Positions 12,559-26,960 of a stretch of 64,000 nucleotides of DNA are shown here, in pieces; position 1 is the stretch's first letter, and every line of letters starts with the position of its first letter. Source of the DNA: Phocoena phocoena (lineage: Eukaryota > Chordata > Mammalia > Artiodactyla > Phocoenidae). Where the stretch lies: NCBI RefSeq assembly GCF_963924675.1, contig NC_089219.1:148014288-148078287 (forward strand). Reading direction: 5' to 3'. The notes beneath the pieces are model-generated. The model saw only the letters and a list, made by a program, of their open reading frames with translations. It did no database searches and had not been told where the DNA came from. The position numbers and the translations under genes were made by a program.

Positions 12559-13530
12559 CGGAAAATATTTTTAAGAAAGAAAATTTGTATAATTCCATCA
12601 CCCAATATACATTTAACTCCAGTTGCCTTCCAGTTTTTTTATATACATAAATATTTTGCTTATAAAAGTATGGCACACTGTTTTGTAGCATGATTTTTCT
12701 ATTACAAATATTTTCCCATAGCAATGAGTGTTTTTATACAGCAATACATATAATAACATCCATTAATGAATGTACCAAAACAGTAATCTCAATCCAAATC
12801 TATACGCACACCAGCCTCACCTCCCTGTGTTTCTCCCTATGCCCCTCCACACTGTCCAAATCTGCAGCACTCCCCCATCACGTAAATACCTATATCCACA
12901 TGCATACACTTCCACTTACCTTGGAAATTGTGGTCCCTGAAAATTATTTCTGAGGTAATCAGGTTTAAGGGTAAAAATTCATCTTTCTTAGAAAAATTAG
13001 GACAATTGGGTGAGGGATAAACTACCCCATTCTACTGTATTTCTTAGTCTCCTGTGCATCCTAGACCTTGGTTGCCAACCTCTCCTCCCCACTCAAGTTA
13101 TATCCATACACTAAGCATTGATTTATCTTTTAGGAAAAAGTGTGTGCCAGAGGTGAAGGTGGGGGATGAGATTAACACCTGTACATTCTTGTCTTTATGC
13201 AGGGCAGCATTTTGCATATTCCAAATCCTGTTAGTTGATCTGTGTAGTTGAGAAATCTGTTTCTTTTTTCCTCTTTGTAATGTAGAATTCTTGAAATAGG
13301 TTTGGACTGCACAGCCAACCCTCAACCGACAAAGTTTAAGGTCCAACAAGAGACTTCATGCGTTGGTTTGAGTTTTCCCACAAAAGCGTTGTCTTACAAG
13401 GTATTTGCCTCTGGCTAGTCAGCTTATAATGAGCCTGAAATACTACACGTTTGTATAAAAAATAGTATGAAACAATGCTGGGAATGAGTAAACCAGGAAA
13501 GGAATACATTTGAATAAGACTTAAACTTAA

Positions 13531-13534
<4 letters not shown>

Positions 13535-13583
<49 letters not shown>
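13535..13583. repeat. (TA)n microsatellite
   Basis: About 24 uninterrupted TA units in HSD11B1 intron 4. Confidence 0.98.
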
Positions 13584-13586
<3 letters not shown>

Positions 13587-14595
13587 AAGTTGATCTTTTT
13601 AAAAGAAGATTTACTTGGAGAAAAATGAATAGGTAACTGGACACATTTAATGGAGCTTCCAAAGGAAGGTCTGAGCATTCAGAGGTTATTGGCAAGGCTC
13701 TTTTACTCCTTTTGATGTGTTTTTCACTTTGAATATTTAAAGAAACCCAGTGTTTTATTATGTCTAGTTTCACTTCAAAATAGGCCTTGGATTACACGTG
13801 TACATCCTTACACGTGTACCGGCCCAGTGTGGTTGGCATTTGGACTATAATTGCTGTTGCTAGTATTTGTATCACCAGTGAAGCCAGAAAAGAGAAATAG
13901 AGAGGAAGTAGGGTTTCTAAAGGTAACTTAGGAAAATGCAGTAGGTAAGAGGAAACGTTTAAAGGAAGCTCGTGAGGACAGAAAAAGTCTTCATAGGAGG
14001 TGAGGTTAAATGGATCCTTAGAGGAAAAAAGGTGGGGCTGTTGGTGGGGGTGACAGGTTTGTCCATGATCCCCCTGAGGGGGAGTAAAGAAGGGGCAGAG
14101 AAGCATTATTAGATGCTGGGTCCAGCTGTCATGTGTGTAACTACCATAGTTATGGGGTTCACAGAACCAGGGAATTCAAAAATGGAATGACTTTTCCTTT
14201 TCTAAAATTGAACCTAAGACAACCTTTTTGACTCAGGACAAATAAACTTTTTCCAGATGTTGTCAAATGTTCTCTGCCCAATCCAGTGATTTTTCTCAGG
14301 CAAATTGGAGTGTTAATCTCTCTGTCTCAGTTTGTTTCACGAATACCATCTAGGTATTTTCTTCCCATTCTTTCTCCTGCCCTACCGTCTCCTGCATCAG
14401 TGGAAGGGGTTTTGCTTTCGTGATGGACCTGAATGTGAGAGAGATTGGGTCTGGGGTGTGTGTGTATGGTGTGAGGTACACATGTGGGGTGGCCTAGAGG
14501 GAATACTGCCTCTGGTCTTATATGCATGGGTAATATGGGGGAGACTGTTAATTGTCAACATCAGTGTCTTTTATAGAAATAGAACCCCTGATTTT

Positions 14596-14921
14596 CAGCT
14601 GGACACAAGTTCACCTTGAATGAAGTCCACAACTGCAGAAGTATATGACATTCAAGTTGTAGTCTTCTTTCTCCATTTTCTCTAGCTAGAATTCTGACAT
14701 GATAATGAGCCACCTTGGACATACAGGTGAGGATAACGCCCAGGGATGGTGGTTTTGTGATAGAAGGTTCCTAGACGATTCCATGGGGCAGAACTCCCAT
14801 TGCAGCTATAAACTGCTTACCCCAGGCTGTTTCATGAGAGAAAAATGAATTTCTATTTGTTCAAGCCATTGTAAATTTAGGTTTTTGTGATAGTAGCTCA
14901 AAATATATCCAAACTAGCATG
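14596..14921 (+). mobile_element. MLT1-type LTR, diverged
   Basis: Plus-strand LTR with GAGCCACCTTGGAC near 14708 and the MaLR-like 3' end (TTGTTCAAGCCATTGTAAAT) near 14857. Borders are approximate. Confidence 0.45.
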
Positions 14922-16949
14922 TGGAGGAAGGAGGGGAGACTAATCGATGTAACATATACATAGAAAGTTGAGCAGCAGCTGCCAGAAACAGTGTTGAGTG
15001 GTGGATGGATGTGTACTGTAAGGAACTTCCCAGAGGCAGCCATACTGTCTTTGATGATGCTAAAGAAATAGCTGAGGCTTTAAAGAACATATTAAAAGTA
15101 TGGGATTTCCATGTAACACAATACCTAGAAATGCACTGGGGATAAAAACAATTGCTGATTACTGCAATTCAATAAACCACTTAAGGCAGTCCCTGGAAAG
15201 AATTATTAAAAAGCCAACCCAACACTCTTTGGCTGACCTTAGGGCCAATCTGTGGTTTAGCGTCCCATGTTTGTGGAATTCAGATTTTATGGAGGAAGGA
15301 TTAAGGAACATATTTGCTGACTGTCTGAAAGAACATAGCTTATGTAAATCAACTATGCTTCAATTTTAAAAAAGTTAGGGTGAGAAAGCAAAGTGTTTGT
15401 ACTTTGCCAATTCACAGACATGCTTCAAAGCAAACAGGCTGAACTTTTGGCTATACAAACAATAGACATGAAGGTTAGTAGTCCAGCTAGATTTCTACCT
15501 CCCAGAGTCCATAGAAATTACGAGGTGACATTTGGTAGGTGGAGAAGATGTGTGGAAGCAGAGGTTATCAGAATTTCATCACACCCTTGGACTTCTACAG
15601 TAACTGTTCCTTCTGAGGACATTTAGGCTGTAGTGTTGTAAGGCTGTAAAACCTCCTTTGCCTAAAGTGGATATATTACTTATTCAACTGAGATCATTAA
15701 AGCCACCTACACCATGACTGATGCGAGGGTTTGGGCCAATGCCCTAGGGTGGTTTGGGGATGTGCCCAGCACCCTCTCACTCAGTATGCATCCAGAAGCT
15801 CTCCCTTCCTTTCAGTCCAGAGAGAGGCTGTGCCTGGGGAGGGGCAGGGGAGTCTGTGTTGTCCAGGAAGCACAGGGCTGCATATCAATCACCCTGTTTG
15901 GCGGGTAGAACAGACACACTGCCCTTTTATCTGATCACTGACCACTATGCAGGCCTTTTCCGTCCTGGAAGTAGAACTCTTTACAACATAGATGGTGTTC
16001 TGAGTCACAGTAATAACTAATGTTTGTGAAGTACTTAAGAAATTACAAAGTTTAGGTGATTTGTTTTTACATTGCTAGGAATCACACGTAGATGGCTAAT
16101 TTTGATCCTGGTGTTTGCATCTTCCATGCACATCCTTCTAACGGACTGATCGACAAATACGTGTGGAACTTCTCTACTGGACCCATAATGAAATGGGCCT
16201 AGGAATCCCCCAAGCTGGAAACTCTCTGGCTTTTCACTGGTGATAACTTCGAATGCTGTCACACCATCCAAAGCATAGGGCACTTCTCTTGATCACGCAG
16301 AGTTCTCTTTATATTTCTCTGTACACACTCTCTCCCGACCCTCTTGGTGGATTAAAATGGACTTTTGATGTAGCAAGTTCAGATCTTGGAGAACACCCCA
16401 GTATAGGCAGGTCTGTTATAATACGGTGCATTTGTTTTTGTTGTTCATTTCATTTTGTCTTGGCTCAACCCACTTATCAGACAACTGTATGTTGTTAAAA
16501 CATTTCACCTCTCAGTTCTACCTTTGTATCAACTAACTTTACCAACCTAGAGCTCTTGGTCATGGAAGAAGCAAAATCTTGTTTATCTATGATGACCAGG
16601 TCTCTCCCTGAAACTCAGGACAGGCTGTCCCTCCAGCAGCTTCTCGATGACCCTTTGGACTCCCATTTGTTGATCACAAACCACCGGGCGAGTTCAGGGA
16701 AGCACTCCGAACTGCTGCTCTTCCTCTGTTACTTCCAGGAATCTTGTAGTCTATCCACCCTGAACAAGCCCTCATTTTCATGGTCTCACTTGTTCCTAAC
16801 ACTGTGTCTTTTACTCAGCGTGCATGCATCTCGGTGAGTTTCCATACCCAAGGCTCTTATTCGTACATCTGCCCGTCCACGCATTTGGGCAAGCTGTTTA
16901 ATATCACTGTGAGCATTTCAGCTTCCAGTTTCTATTGTGTTACTTCTCA

Positions 16950-19168
<2,219 letters not shown>

Positions 19169-19400
19169 CAGACAGGGACCTGGCCTGAGGAGCCCTGGAG
19201 GACACACAGAGAGAACCTACAGAGCTTTCTACAACCTCCTAGGCAGGCAGCGGCCTCTGAATTGTGACATCAGGGATGGGGGAGGCTGGTTTAGTCTCAG
19301 GCAGTCCTAGCCAATTTCCCTGTCAGAGCAGCGATTGGCTTTGGGTGGGATCCCATTCGTCCCTGGCAGCCTGTGTGGTGGATTTCATAATGGACAATGT
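19169..19400 (-). promoter_or_regulatory. HSD11B1: HSD11B1 5'UTR and proximal promoter
   Basis: Directly upstream of the ATG is a leader of roughly 90 bases that resembles the human HSD11B1 leader, so the start of transcription is probably near 19260. Further upstream are two CCAAT pentamers, one on each strand (19311-19315 plus, 19334-19338 minus), and no TATA box. The main human promoter is likewise TATA-less and C/EBP-driven; that link to these boxes is inference. Confidence 0.6.
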
Positions 19401-20650
19401 TTACTCCATTTCATTGAGCAAGAAGAGACTTCCAGATGGCCAGGCTCACGATTGTACAGGACTGGATTCCTGAGCATCCCTACCCTGAGCCCGTCTTCCT
19501 CTTAATGCCGTTTACTCCAGGAATCAACGGCCTTTCAAAAGTGGTATATCAAAGGCAGAGAGAAAGTGTGCACAGGGCTTCTGGGGAAGTGTGAGTAATA
19601 GCAAAGAGAGCCAAAGTCAAGCAAGTCTCATTCTCAGCCCCACCTCCTAGTCGGAAGCAATTAAAAATAACAGCACAAAACAGAAAAATAAGCTTAGTTT
19701 TTAAAAAAAAAGTGCACATTTTGGAGGAAAAAAAAAAGCAAAGAAGCCATATAAATCCCACACTTAAGTTCAATGAACAATATTACAACATCAAAGGGGA
19801 ATGCAAGCCAGTCAGAACCCAGATGGCGGGAAACCCATGACCGGTTCAAGACTCTCAGGCAAGTGCAATGGAATGTACACTTATTAATTTAACAGCAAAT
19901 ACAGAAGAAATAATGAGTGCCAAGAAAAAAAGGCATTAAGCTGTTAAAGTAGGTCTTATAAATGCGACAGAGGACCAAGAACGTGAACAGGATGGTAGGA
20001 AGAGGGGACCTGACGTAGAAGAAAAAAAGAATAAGCATTGTTGATGCAAAGCTAGCCTGAAAAGCCCACATCCAGCTAAAAATTGATCTAGTAACAGTAA
20101 AAGGACCAGGGGGGAGAAACACCTACTAATTTAGAATTTATCACAGAAATATAGAAATAACCACCTTGGTATGTCTGTAGCAAGAATTCATTAAGGCTCA
20201 ATCTTCAAAGAAAGAATTTAAGATATAGTATTGTTAAGTTTTTCAACTTAAAAACAGCTAACCAAACCATACACATTACCCTATCACAGAGCAAATCCAG
20301 AATTCTGCAAGTTACCAGTGTAGCCAAGAAAATCATTTAAATATGGCAATAAGAATAGGTACCTGTGCTTTGGAGGAGGAATGTGGGTCGAGGCCGGGGC
20401 TTGGAGGATTCACACAAGATTAAGAGAAATTGAATTATGACCCCAAGCACAGTATCTGGAAACACTCACTGAATTTTCACTTCAGAGCAAGGGAAAATAA
20501 GTTAAGACCCAGAGGAGATGAAATAATTTGTCAACAAAGGCCCACAGCTGTGAAGTTCACTTCCAGAAAACAATGCAGATTTGAGAACAGTTGAGGGCTA
20601 CATAGAGCTCAAAGTTCATGGAGGACAAAATAGAAAACATGTTTTTTAAA

Positions 20651-20867
20651 TTTTTTTTTTTTTTTTTTTTTTTTTGTGGTACATGGGCCTCTCACTGCTG
20701 TGGCCCCTCCCGCTGCGGAGCACAGGCTCCGGACGCGCAGGCTCAGCGGCCGTGGCCCATGGACCCAGCCACTCTGCGGCACGTGGGATGCTCCCGGACT
20801 GGGGCACAAACCCGCGTCCCCTGCATCGGCAGGCGGACTCTCAACCACTGCGCTACCAGGGAAGCCC
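20651..20867 (-). mobile_element. CHR-2 SINE
   Basis: Full-length copy with a long T-run. Perfect 19-base TSDs AGAAAACATGTTTTTTAAA at 20632-20650 and 20868-20886 indicate a fairly young insertion, about 1.5 kb upstream of HSD11B1. Confidence 0.93.
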
Positions 20868-21298
20868 AGAAAACATGTTTTTTAAAAATCAAGTGGAAAA
20901 TTACATTACATAGTGTCAGAAGTACAAGACCTATAGGCATAGTTTTATAAAGGACTTTATGCCACCAAGATATGTTACACACTAGATTCCATTTTCATCT
21001 CTACAGGAAAAGGAATTTAAGTTTTATTTTCTTAATACTATACTATTAATAGCAAAAAATATAGGAAACAATGAAAAATGACTTTCAAATCTGATGATGC
21101 TAAAATGATAGAAAGATGAACAGATTAGGGAAGGTTATTGCCTGACACACACACAAAAAAGAATTTTAAAGTGCACTACAGAAAATATAAATTTAAAGAA
21201 AGCAAAAATAGCAACGAGCAGGAGGAACTGTAGGTGACAACATAAAACAAACACGTCAACTATTGCTCATTGTTGGCTGAATTAAAAAATGAAGTCCA

Positions 21299-21499
21299 GG
21301 GCTTCCTTGGTGGCGCAGTGGTTGAGAGTCCGCCTGCCGATGCAGGGGACGCGGGTTCGTGCCCCGGTCCAGGAAGATCCCACATGCCGTGGAGCGGCTG
21401 GGCCCGTGAGCCATGGCCGCTGAGCCTGCGCGTCTGGAGCCTGTGCTCCGCAACGGGAGAGGCCACAACAGTGAGAGGCCCGCGTACCGCAAAAAAAAA
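21299..21499 (+). mobile_element. CHR-2 SINE
   Basis: Full-length copy with perfect TSDs AAAAAATGAAGTCCA at 21284-21298 and 21500-21514. It faces the minus-strand copy at 20651-20867, so the two form an inverted pair. Confidence 0.93.
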
Positions 21500-21676
21500 A
21501 AAAAATGAAGTCCAATGTTGTGCTGCCCCCAAAGACACATTTAAATGCAGACACATAAAAAACGCTGCAAACAGATTAATAATTAGATGGCCAAAGAGCT
21601 ATCATGTTGGAAAATAGGGATACAGACAGAGCATCCAAGAAAATAATTTTCATGGACTTTGATGAAATAATTTTTT

Positions 21677-21807
21677 TTATATCTTTTTTTTCTTTTGGCT
21701 GCGTGGCATGTGGGATCTTAGTTCCCCGACTAGGGATCGAACCTGAATCGGTGCCCCCTGCAGTGGAAGTGCGGAGTCTTAAACCCTGGACCACCAGGGA
21801 AGTCCCT
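21677..21807 (-). mobile_element. CHR-1 type SINE
   Basis: Minus-strand copy ending AGGGAAGTCCC. TSDs GATGAAATAATTTTT and GATGACATAATTTTT (one mismatch) lie at 21661-21675 and 21808-21822. Confidence 0.85.
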
Positions 21808-21883
21808 GATGACATAATTTTTAATCAATAAAATGCATCAGTGAGAATGAGGACACTGCGTAATGGTTGATGACATTCAATCT

Positions 21884-22210
21884 TAGAGGCTCTCAGAAGT
21901 TTTGGTCTCAGGATCCCTTTAACAATTTTAAAAATCATTGAGGATCTCAAAGAATTTTTGCGTATGTGGTTTTACCTATTGACACGGATGTATTAGAAAT
22001 TGACTGAGAATTTCTTTTTTAGCTCAAGAATACATAAACATCCATGTATTAAGCTTTGTGTTATTACACATCCTGTAGGCTGGGGAAACTCATGAGAGAA
22101 GGAGAAGGAAAAAGGACAAATAATGTTTTAGTATGATTATGAAAGCAGTTTTGACTTTTCAAACTCCCAAGAGGGTCTCAGGGACCCGGGGGACCACACT
22201 TGGACCACGT
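21884..22210. mobile_element. hAT-like DNA transposon remnant
   Basis: Old MER-type sequence, with GGATCCCTTTAACAATTTTA, CATTGAGGATCTCAAAGA and GGTCTCAGGGACCCGGGGGA. Named family not assigned. Confidence 0.45.
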
Positions 22211-23569
22211 TATGTAATATACATAGATCCACTGTATGTCTATAGTTACACGCCTGGTTCTCTCATTAGCTTGTCAACTCGGACATGGACTATGTCTTTT
22301 TCATCTTTATCTCTCTCCATCTCCCTCTAGCTTTGCTCCAAAATAGGCATTCAGGGAACTTTTGCTGTTTTAGTGTTTCCAAGGCACTGCAGCGATGAGA
22401 AAATTGCTGTCTTTCTGGAGCCTGATTTAATCCGGGGAAGTCACTGAGGTTTAGCATTCTGGCCAGAGCTGATCAACCCCCGCCCCCTAATCCTCTTCTG
22501 GCGGTACTCAATAAATTGAAAAAAGAAAAAGAAAAAGAAAAAAAGACAAAGGAAATATGAACACTTCACCTAGCATTTGTTTGGACAAATTTTCACCAAT
22601 CAAGTAAAGTTTCTATCACTGCCATAGCAACGAACTGAGCTGTTCATTCCTTCACGCTGCTCCTCCTTTGTAATGCATTGACCACCTACATTTTAGAGCA
22701 GGGTTTCAGTGAAATGCCCTCAGCATGACCTGGTCACTTTCAAAAACCCACGTAGCATGGGTCACTCTCAGCTGGAGGTGCATGGTTGAGCCCAGCCAGG
22801 AATTCTCTCGGACTCGATCAGCCCCACCTAAATAGACGGGGTCAAGAAAAGCGAGATGGTGAGATGTGCGGTGCTGTTGAATGGGAAAGGGCCTCGGAGG
22901 GATGGGCCAGATCTGGGAGGACTCACAGGAAGTGGCAAACACGTGAGGGGGGGCAGCCACAGGGGAATTCCTGTGCATTTGGCATAAAATGTAGATCATG
23001 CAAGGAGCACCTGTCATTTCTGAAGCAGCAGCATCTGGAGGGCTTTCTGGGACTGTTTGGTAGCTTTGTTAAGAAAGTGGACTCTTCCTTGTGAAAACTA
23101 ATCCTGCCAGTGGAACAGTGGGCAGACCTTGGAGAAAAAGGTGGGTGAACCCTCTCTGTTCTGAGGTTCTGCCTTCTCTGGGAAAGTAGCACCAACAGGT
23201 TGAGACAGGAAAGGATCTTAGCATAATGTTAGAACGCATAAAATTCTCCCCTTTCCTCAATCCTCCCACCCTGTTCCCCATCCCAATCCAGTTCCTCTGG
23301 TCCGATTGTTTTAAGGACTCCTCAGTCTGTGCCATGGCTGCCAAAATCTGTTTCTAGCCATGGAAACAGCTGTAAAATGAAATTCATTTTATGGCAAGAC
23401 AAGAAAAATTTAAACAGAAAATCTTCTCTGCTCTTTGGCCTCCTTTCTCCTCCCACTGTGCATTGTATATCTGTATTATGCATGGCCCAAACCTTCCCCA
23501 TTGACAGAAATACCTGCTCAACCATAAAAGCGATGTTCTTTTAGCATCAATAAGACAATTCCTTAAAGA
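22211..23569. other. Intergenic, nothing recognised
   Basis: Unique-looking sequence without a convincing gene, exon pair or named repeat. Confidence 0.4.
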
Positions 23570-23820
23570 TAACAGTCCTTCATGGTGCTTAGATGTGGAT
23601 TATGTAAATTGTCAATAATCTGTCATTATACGTCAATAATACAGCCCTCTGTCTCAAAAAACTTATATAACTGTGGCTTGACTTCTAACGGGCGGAACAA
23701 TTCTCAGAATTTTCTGAGATGCTCTTCCTGGGTTGTAACCCTCAAATTTGACTCAAATAAAAATTTCCTTTTCTTTCTTAGATCAACGGATTCATTTTTT
23801 GTCGATACAGCTATCATTTT
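23570..23820 (+). mobile_element. LTR 3' part, ERV-like
   Basis: CTTATATAACTG box, then GGGCGGAACAATTCTCAG, then CAAATAAAAATTT polyadenylation signal and T-rich U5. This is a typical U3-R-U5 layout of an old mammalian LTR. Borders are approximate. Confidence 0.4.
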
Positions 23821-24554
23821 ACGTCATTTTGTCTAATAACATGGATTCCCTTCCTCCCCTACCCCGTCCCCTTCTTCTCCCTCCCCTGTATACCTAACAA
23901 GAGGGGAAGTTCTATTTGTCAAACCTTTTGTAGGACCCTATTCCTAATGCACAGATTTACTCATTTTTTCCAACTAATGGAAGCTCAGATGCAGGAAAAT
24001 GATGGGATAACCTGCCCTGTGTCTGCCATCCTGTCCCTACCAGTCACATGTAGTCCATGGCAGGGGGACTGGTGAGGCAGACTACCAGGAATGTGTTTGC
24101 CTGGGAGAGCCGAGAGCCTCCTGGGAAAGAGCAAGTACCCTAATGAGGCCCAGAGTTTGGCCCGATCCCTGCCCCCTCAGTGTGGGTAGGGCAGAGACAA
24201 TTCTAAATATGTACTTGCATGCAGTTTTTCAAGATTTTCCTCTGGTCTATGGCACGTGAACTTGCCCTGGAGCTCCGAGTAGCCATGCACAGTAACTGTA
24301 AAGTTACTCCCCAGAAAGTTTGGTTAAACAGGGGCAGCACCAGGGCTCCATGGGAAAGGCCCACACAGTGGGGAGGAGAGGACTGACTCCGGCAAAGCTA
24401 CTGCATGGCTTCGGCCACCCAGTGCTTTTTCTTGGTTGTTCAGCCCAGCTTTCAGGAAGCACATCAGGTTGGCATAGCAGCCTCCGCCAGGTGTGATTCT
24501 TAGGGTGCCAGTGACTACAGCATTAGAGGGAGGCCACTTCCCTTAGGCGCGAAG

Positions 24555-24802
24555 TAGGGTTGCCCCTATTCTATTCTATTCTATTTGTATTCTATTTGCT
24601 ATTGTATTCTATTTGCTACATTCAGCAAATAGAAAGACAGGACACCCAGTTAAATTTGAATTGCAGATATACCACAAATGCTTTTTGAGGATTTATATAA
24701 TCTCAACTATTGCACGGGATTATACGAATACTAAAACATTATTCATTGTTTATCTGCAATTCAGATTTAACTGGGTGCCCTGAGTTTTATCTGACAACCC
24801 TG
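24555..24802. mobile_element. Palindromic DNA transposon with internal TATTC repeat
   Basis: Long imperfect inverted repeat: CACCCAGTTAAATTTGAATT near 24648 pairs with AATTCAGATTTAACTGGGTG near 24760, with outer ends AGGGTTGCC and GACAACCCT. A TATTC/TTCTA simple repeat (24568-24612) has grown in the left arm. Confidence 0.65.
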
Positions 24803-25079
24803 GAATTGGCACAGAACTTTGGGAACGCTGGGAGAAATTGTACCTTAGGTGTGGACAAAGCATCCTTGACCATGGCTAGTGATAGCAGAGGTGAGAACAC
24901 CTTGTGTACCTTCCCCGCAATGGAATCCAGCTGCCCGGCCACAGACAGCTCCCAAAGGGCTATAAGTAGCAAAGGAGGAAAAGGGTACATGCCGCATGTT
25001 GGCTGAGTGACTTCATTTATTTAGGTTGTATGACCGATCGGATCCTATGACCTATGAAAGAACAAAAGCCTTCCAAGTC

Positions 25080-25525
25080 CTAGAAGGCACTAAATATGGC
25101 AATAAATGAAATGTGTAAAGTATTGTCTGTGCTGTGATGGAAGTCTACGGTGGGGAGTAAAGAAGGAAATAGCTCTCTCAAAGTGGGGGATGGGCAAGTA
25201 AGGCAGGCTTCAGAGGAGAGGTCAACCCTGATCCATATTGAAGCAAGAGCAGGAATACTCCAGGCAAGTGAAGAAGGGTAGGAGGGAGCATTGCTAGGGT
25301 TCCGGAGTGTGTGGGAGAGAGAGGAGGGTTGGTCTGTAGCACATTCCATGCAGAGGAAGCTGAGTGAGAAAATAGAAGGAGATGTGGAAGAGAATGGAGT
25401 GTTTGGGAAACTGCAAAAAATTCCACATGGCAGGATCACTGAATTTCAAGGGGTGGGGTTACATGGGGCGAAATCAGCCAGGAGAAGTAGGCAGGAACCA
25501 CATCCTTGAGGGCCATACACATTTA
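25080..25525 (-). mobile_element. L2 LINE fragment
   Basis: Purine-rich minus-strand L2 segment, with GCACATTCCATGCAGAGGAA and ACCACATCCTTGAGGGCC in the order seen in other L2 copies here. Confidence 0.5.
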
Positions 25526-26218
25526 CTGCTGGAATCTGTTGTTCTGGCGTTTACGGCCAGACATGAAGCCTCGGCACCCTCATCCCTTCCCAGAACTCTG
25601 CCTGTTCACTGGCCTTTTGCATCCCTCACAGCCTTATGCTGAAAATTCAGGATCCCCTGCCCACTTCCAGCCCCCCTCCCTCCATCAACACTTCACTCTC
25701 CCAGTGCCATGCTGGGCCTGGCCTCGTCCTCTGGCTTGCAGCTCTGGAGCTTTGCTGAGCGATGTTCCTGGGCTCCCCAACCCATACGCAGGCAGATTTT
25801 CCTACCACGTCTTCCGCTCTTTGGTTCTGTTTACCTATCTGATGTCTCAGGAGCCCTTTCTGCTCTTGCCTCTCTGCCCTGCTCCCAAGCATCTTCTTCC
25901 CTTGGATTCTGTCCATATATAGTCTCTGGGCTTTCTTCCTACTCCTCAGACTACTTCCTTTTGGTGTTCTTTAGATTCTGTCCTCACTCTTTCCTCCTTT
26001 CTATCTTTGGGCGATTTCCCTCATTCTCATGGTTCCAATTGCTATCTTTCAGTTGATGAGTATTAAAAATCTCTATCTCCTGTGCCGCATTGTATCCTAA
26101 ATTTCAGGCAGCATAACCACCTGTTTACTCCACCTCTCCCTCTTAATGCCTCCTAAACACCTCAAACTCAACATGCCGAAACTGCCCTGATTATTTTAAC
26201 AGCTTTTGTGAAGTACCT

Positions 26219-26427
26219 TTTTTTTTTTTTTTTTTGCAGTACGTGGGCCTCTCACTGTTGTGGCCTCTCCCGTTGCAGAGCACAGGCTCCGGATGTGCAG
26301 GCTCAGCGGCCATGGCTCACGGGCCCAGCCGCTCCGCGGCATGTGGGATCTTCCCGGACCGGGGCACGAACCCGTGTTCCCTGCATCGGTAGGCGGACTC
26401 TCAACCACTGAACCACCAGGGAAGCCC
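26219..26427 (-). mobile_element. CHR-2 SINE
   Basis: Full-length minus-strand copy with T-run. Short TSD AGTACC on both sides. It is inserted at the border between an L2 and an old L1. Confidence 0.9.
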
Positions 26428-26960
26428 AGTACCATTTTTATACCAGAAAAGTATCTCATGGTAAGTGTACAGTTCAATGGCTTTTAATAAATTTGCGGAG
26501 TTGGGAAACCATCACCACCATCCAATTTTACTCCATCACCCCCCAGAGGTTCATCTTTACCCATTTACAAGTCCCCATCCCCAGGCTTGGGCAACCAATA
26601 ATCTAAGTTTCTGTCTCTCATTTTAGTGGAATCACATAATATGTGATCTTCTGAGCCTGATATCTTTGACTTATCATGTTTTTGAGGTTCATCCATATTG
26701 CAGCATGTATGGGTACTTTGTTCCTTTTTATTGCCAAATCCTAGTCCGCTGTATGGATATACTATGTTTTGTTTATCCATTCACTAATTCACAGACATTT
26801 AGAATTTCCCACTTTTTGGCTATTACAAATAGTGCTTGTATGAACATTGGTGTGAAAGGCTTTATGTGGTCTTGATGGGTTGTGAGGTAAATCTATATTT
26901 AACTTTTAAAGAAACCGCTAAACTGTTCTCCAATGACTTTGTGATTTATTTCAATCAAGG
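26428..26960 (-). mobile_element. Old L1 3' fragment
   Basis: Minus-strand homology to the same L1 ORF2 end as 3715-4672, diverged and without open frame. It lies between pieces of L2. Confidence 0.65.

Noticed and set aside
15100..15369. Open frame of 89 codons, plus strand
   Set aside because: No recognised protein; its end resembles an L1 3' tail (AAATCAACTATGCTTCAATT), so it is probably repeat-derived.
16035..16283. Open frame of 82 codons, minus strand, in HSD11B1 intron 4
   Set aside because: It contains a chance ALDG string reminiscent of exon 5, but the rest does not match HSD11B1 and there are no fitting splice sites.
20609..21617. Several 70-115 codon frames, repeated across the window with ASHCCGLSRCGAQAPDAQAQ-type peptides
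   Set aside because: They are translations of CHR-2 SINE copies in various frames.
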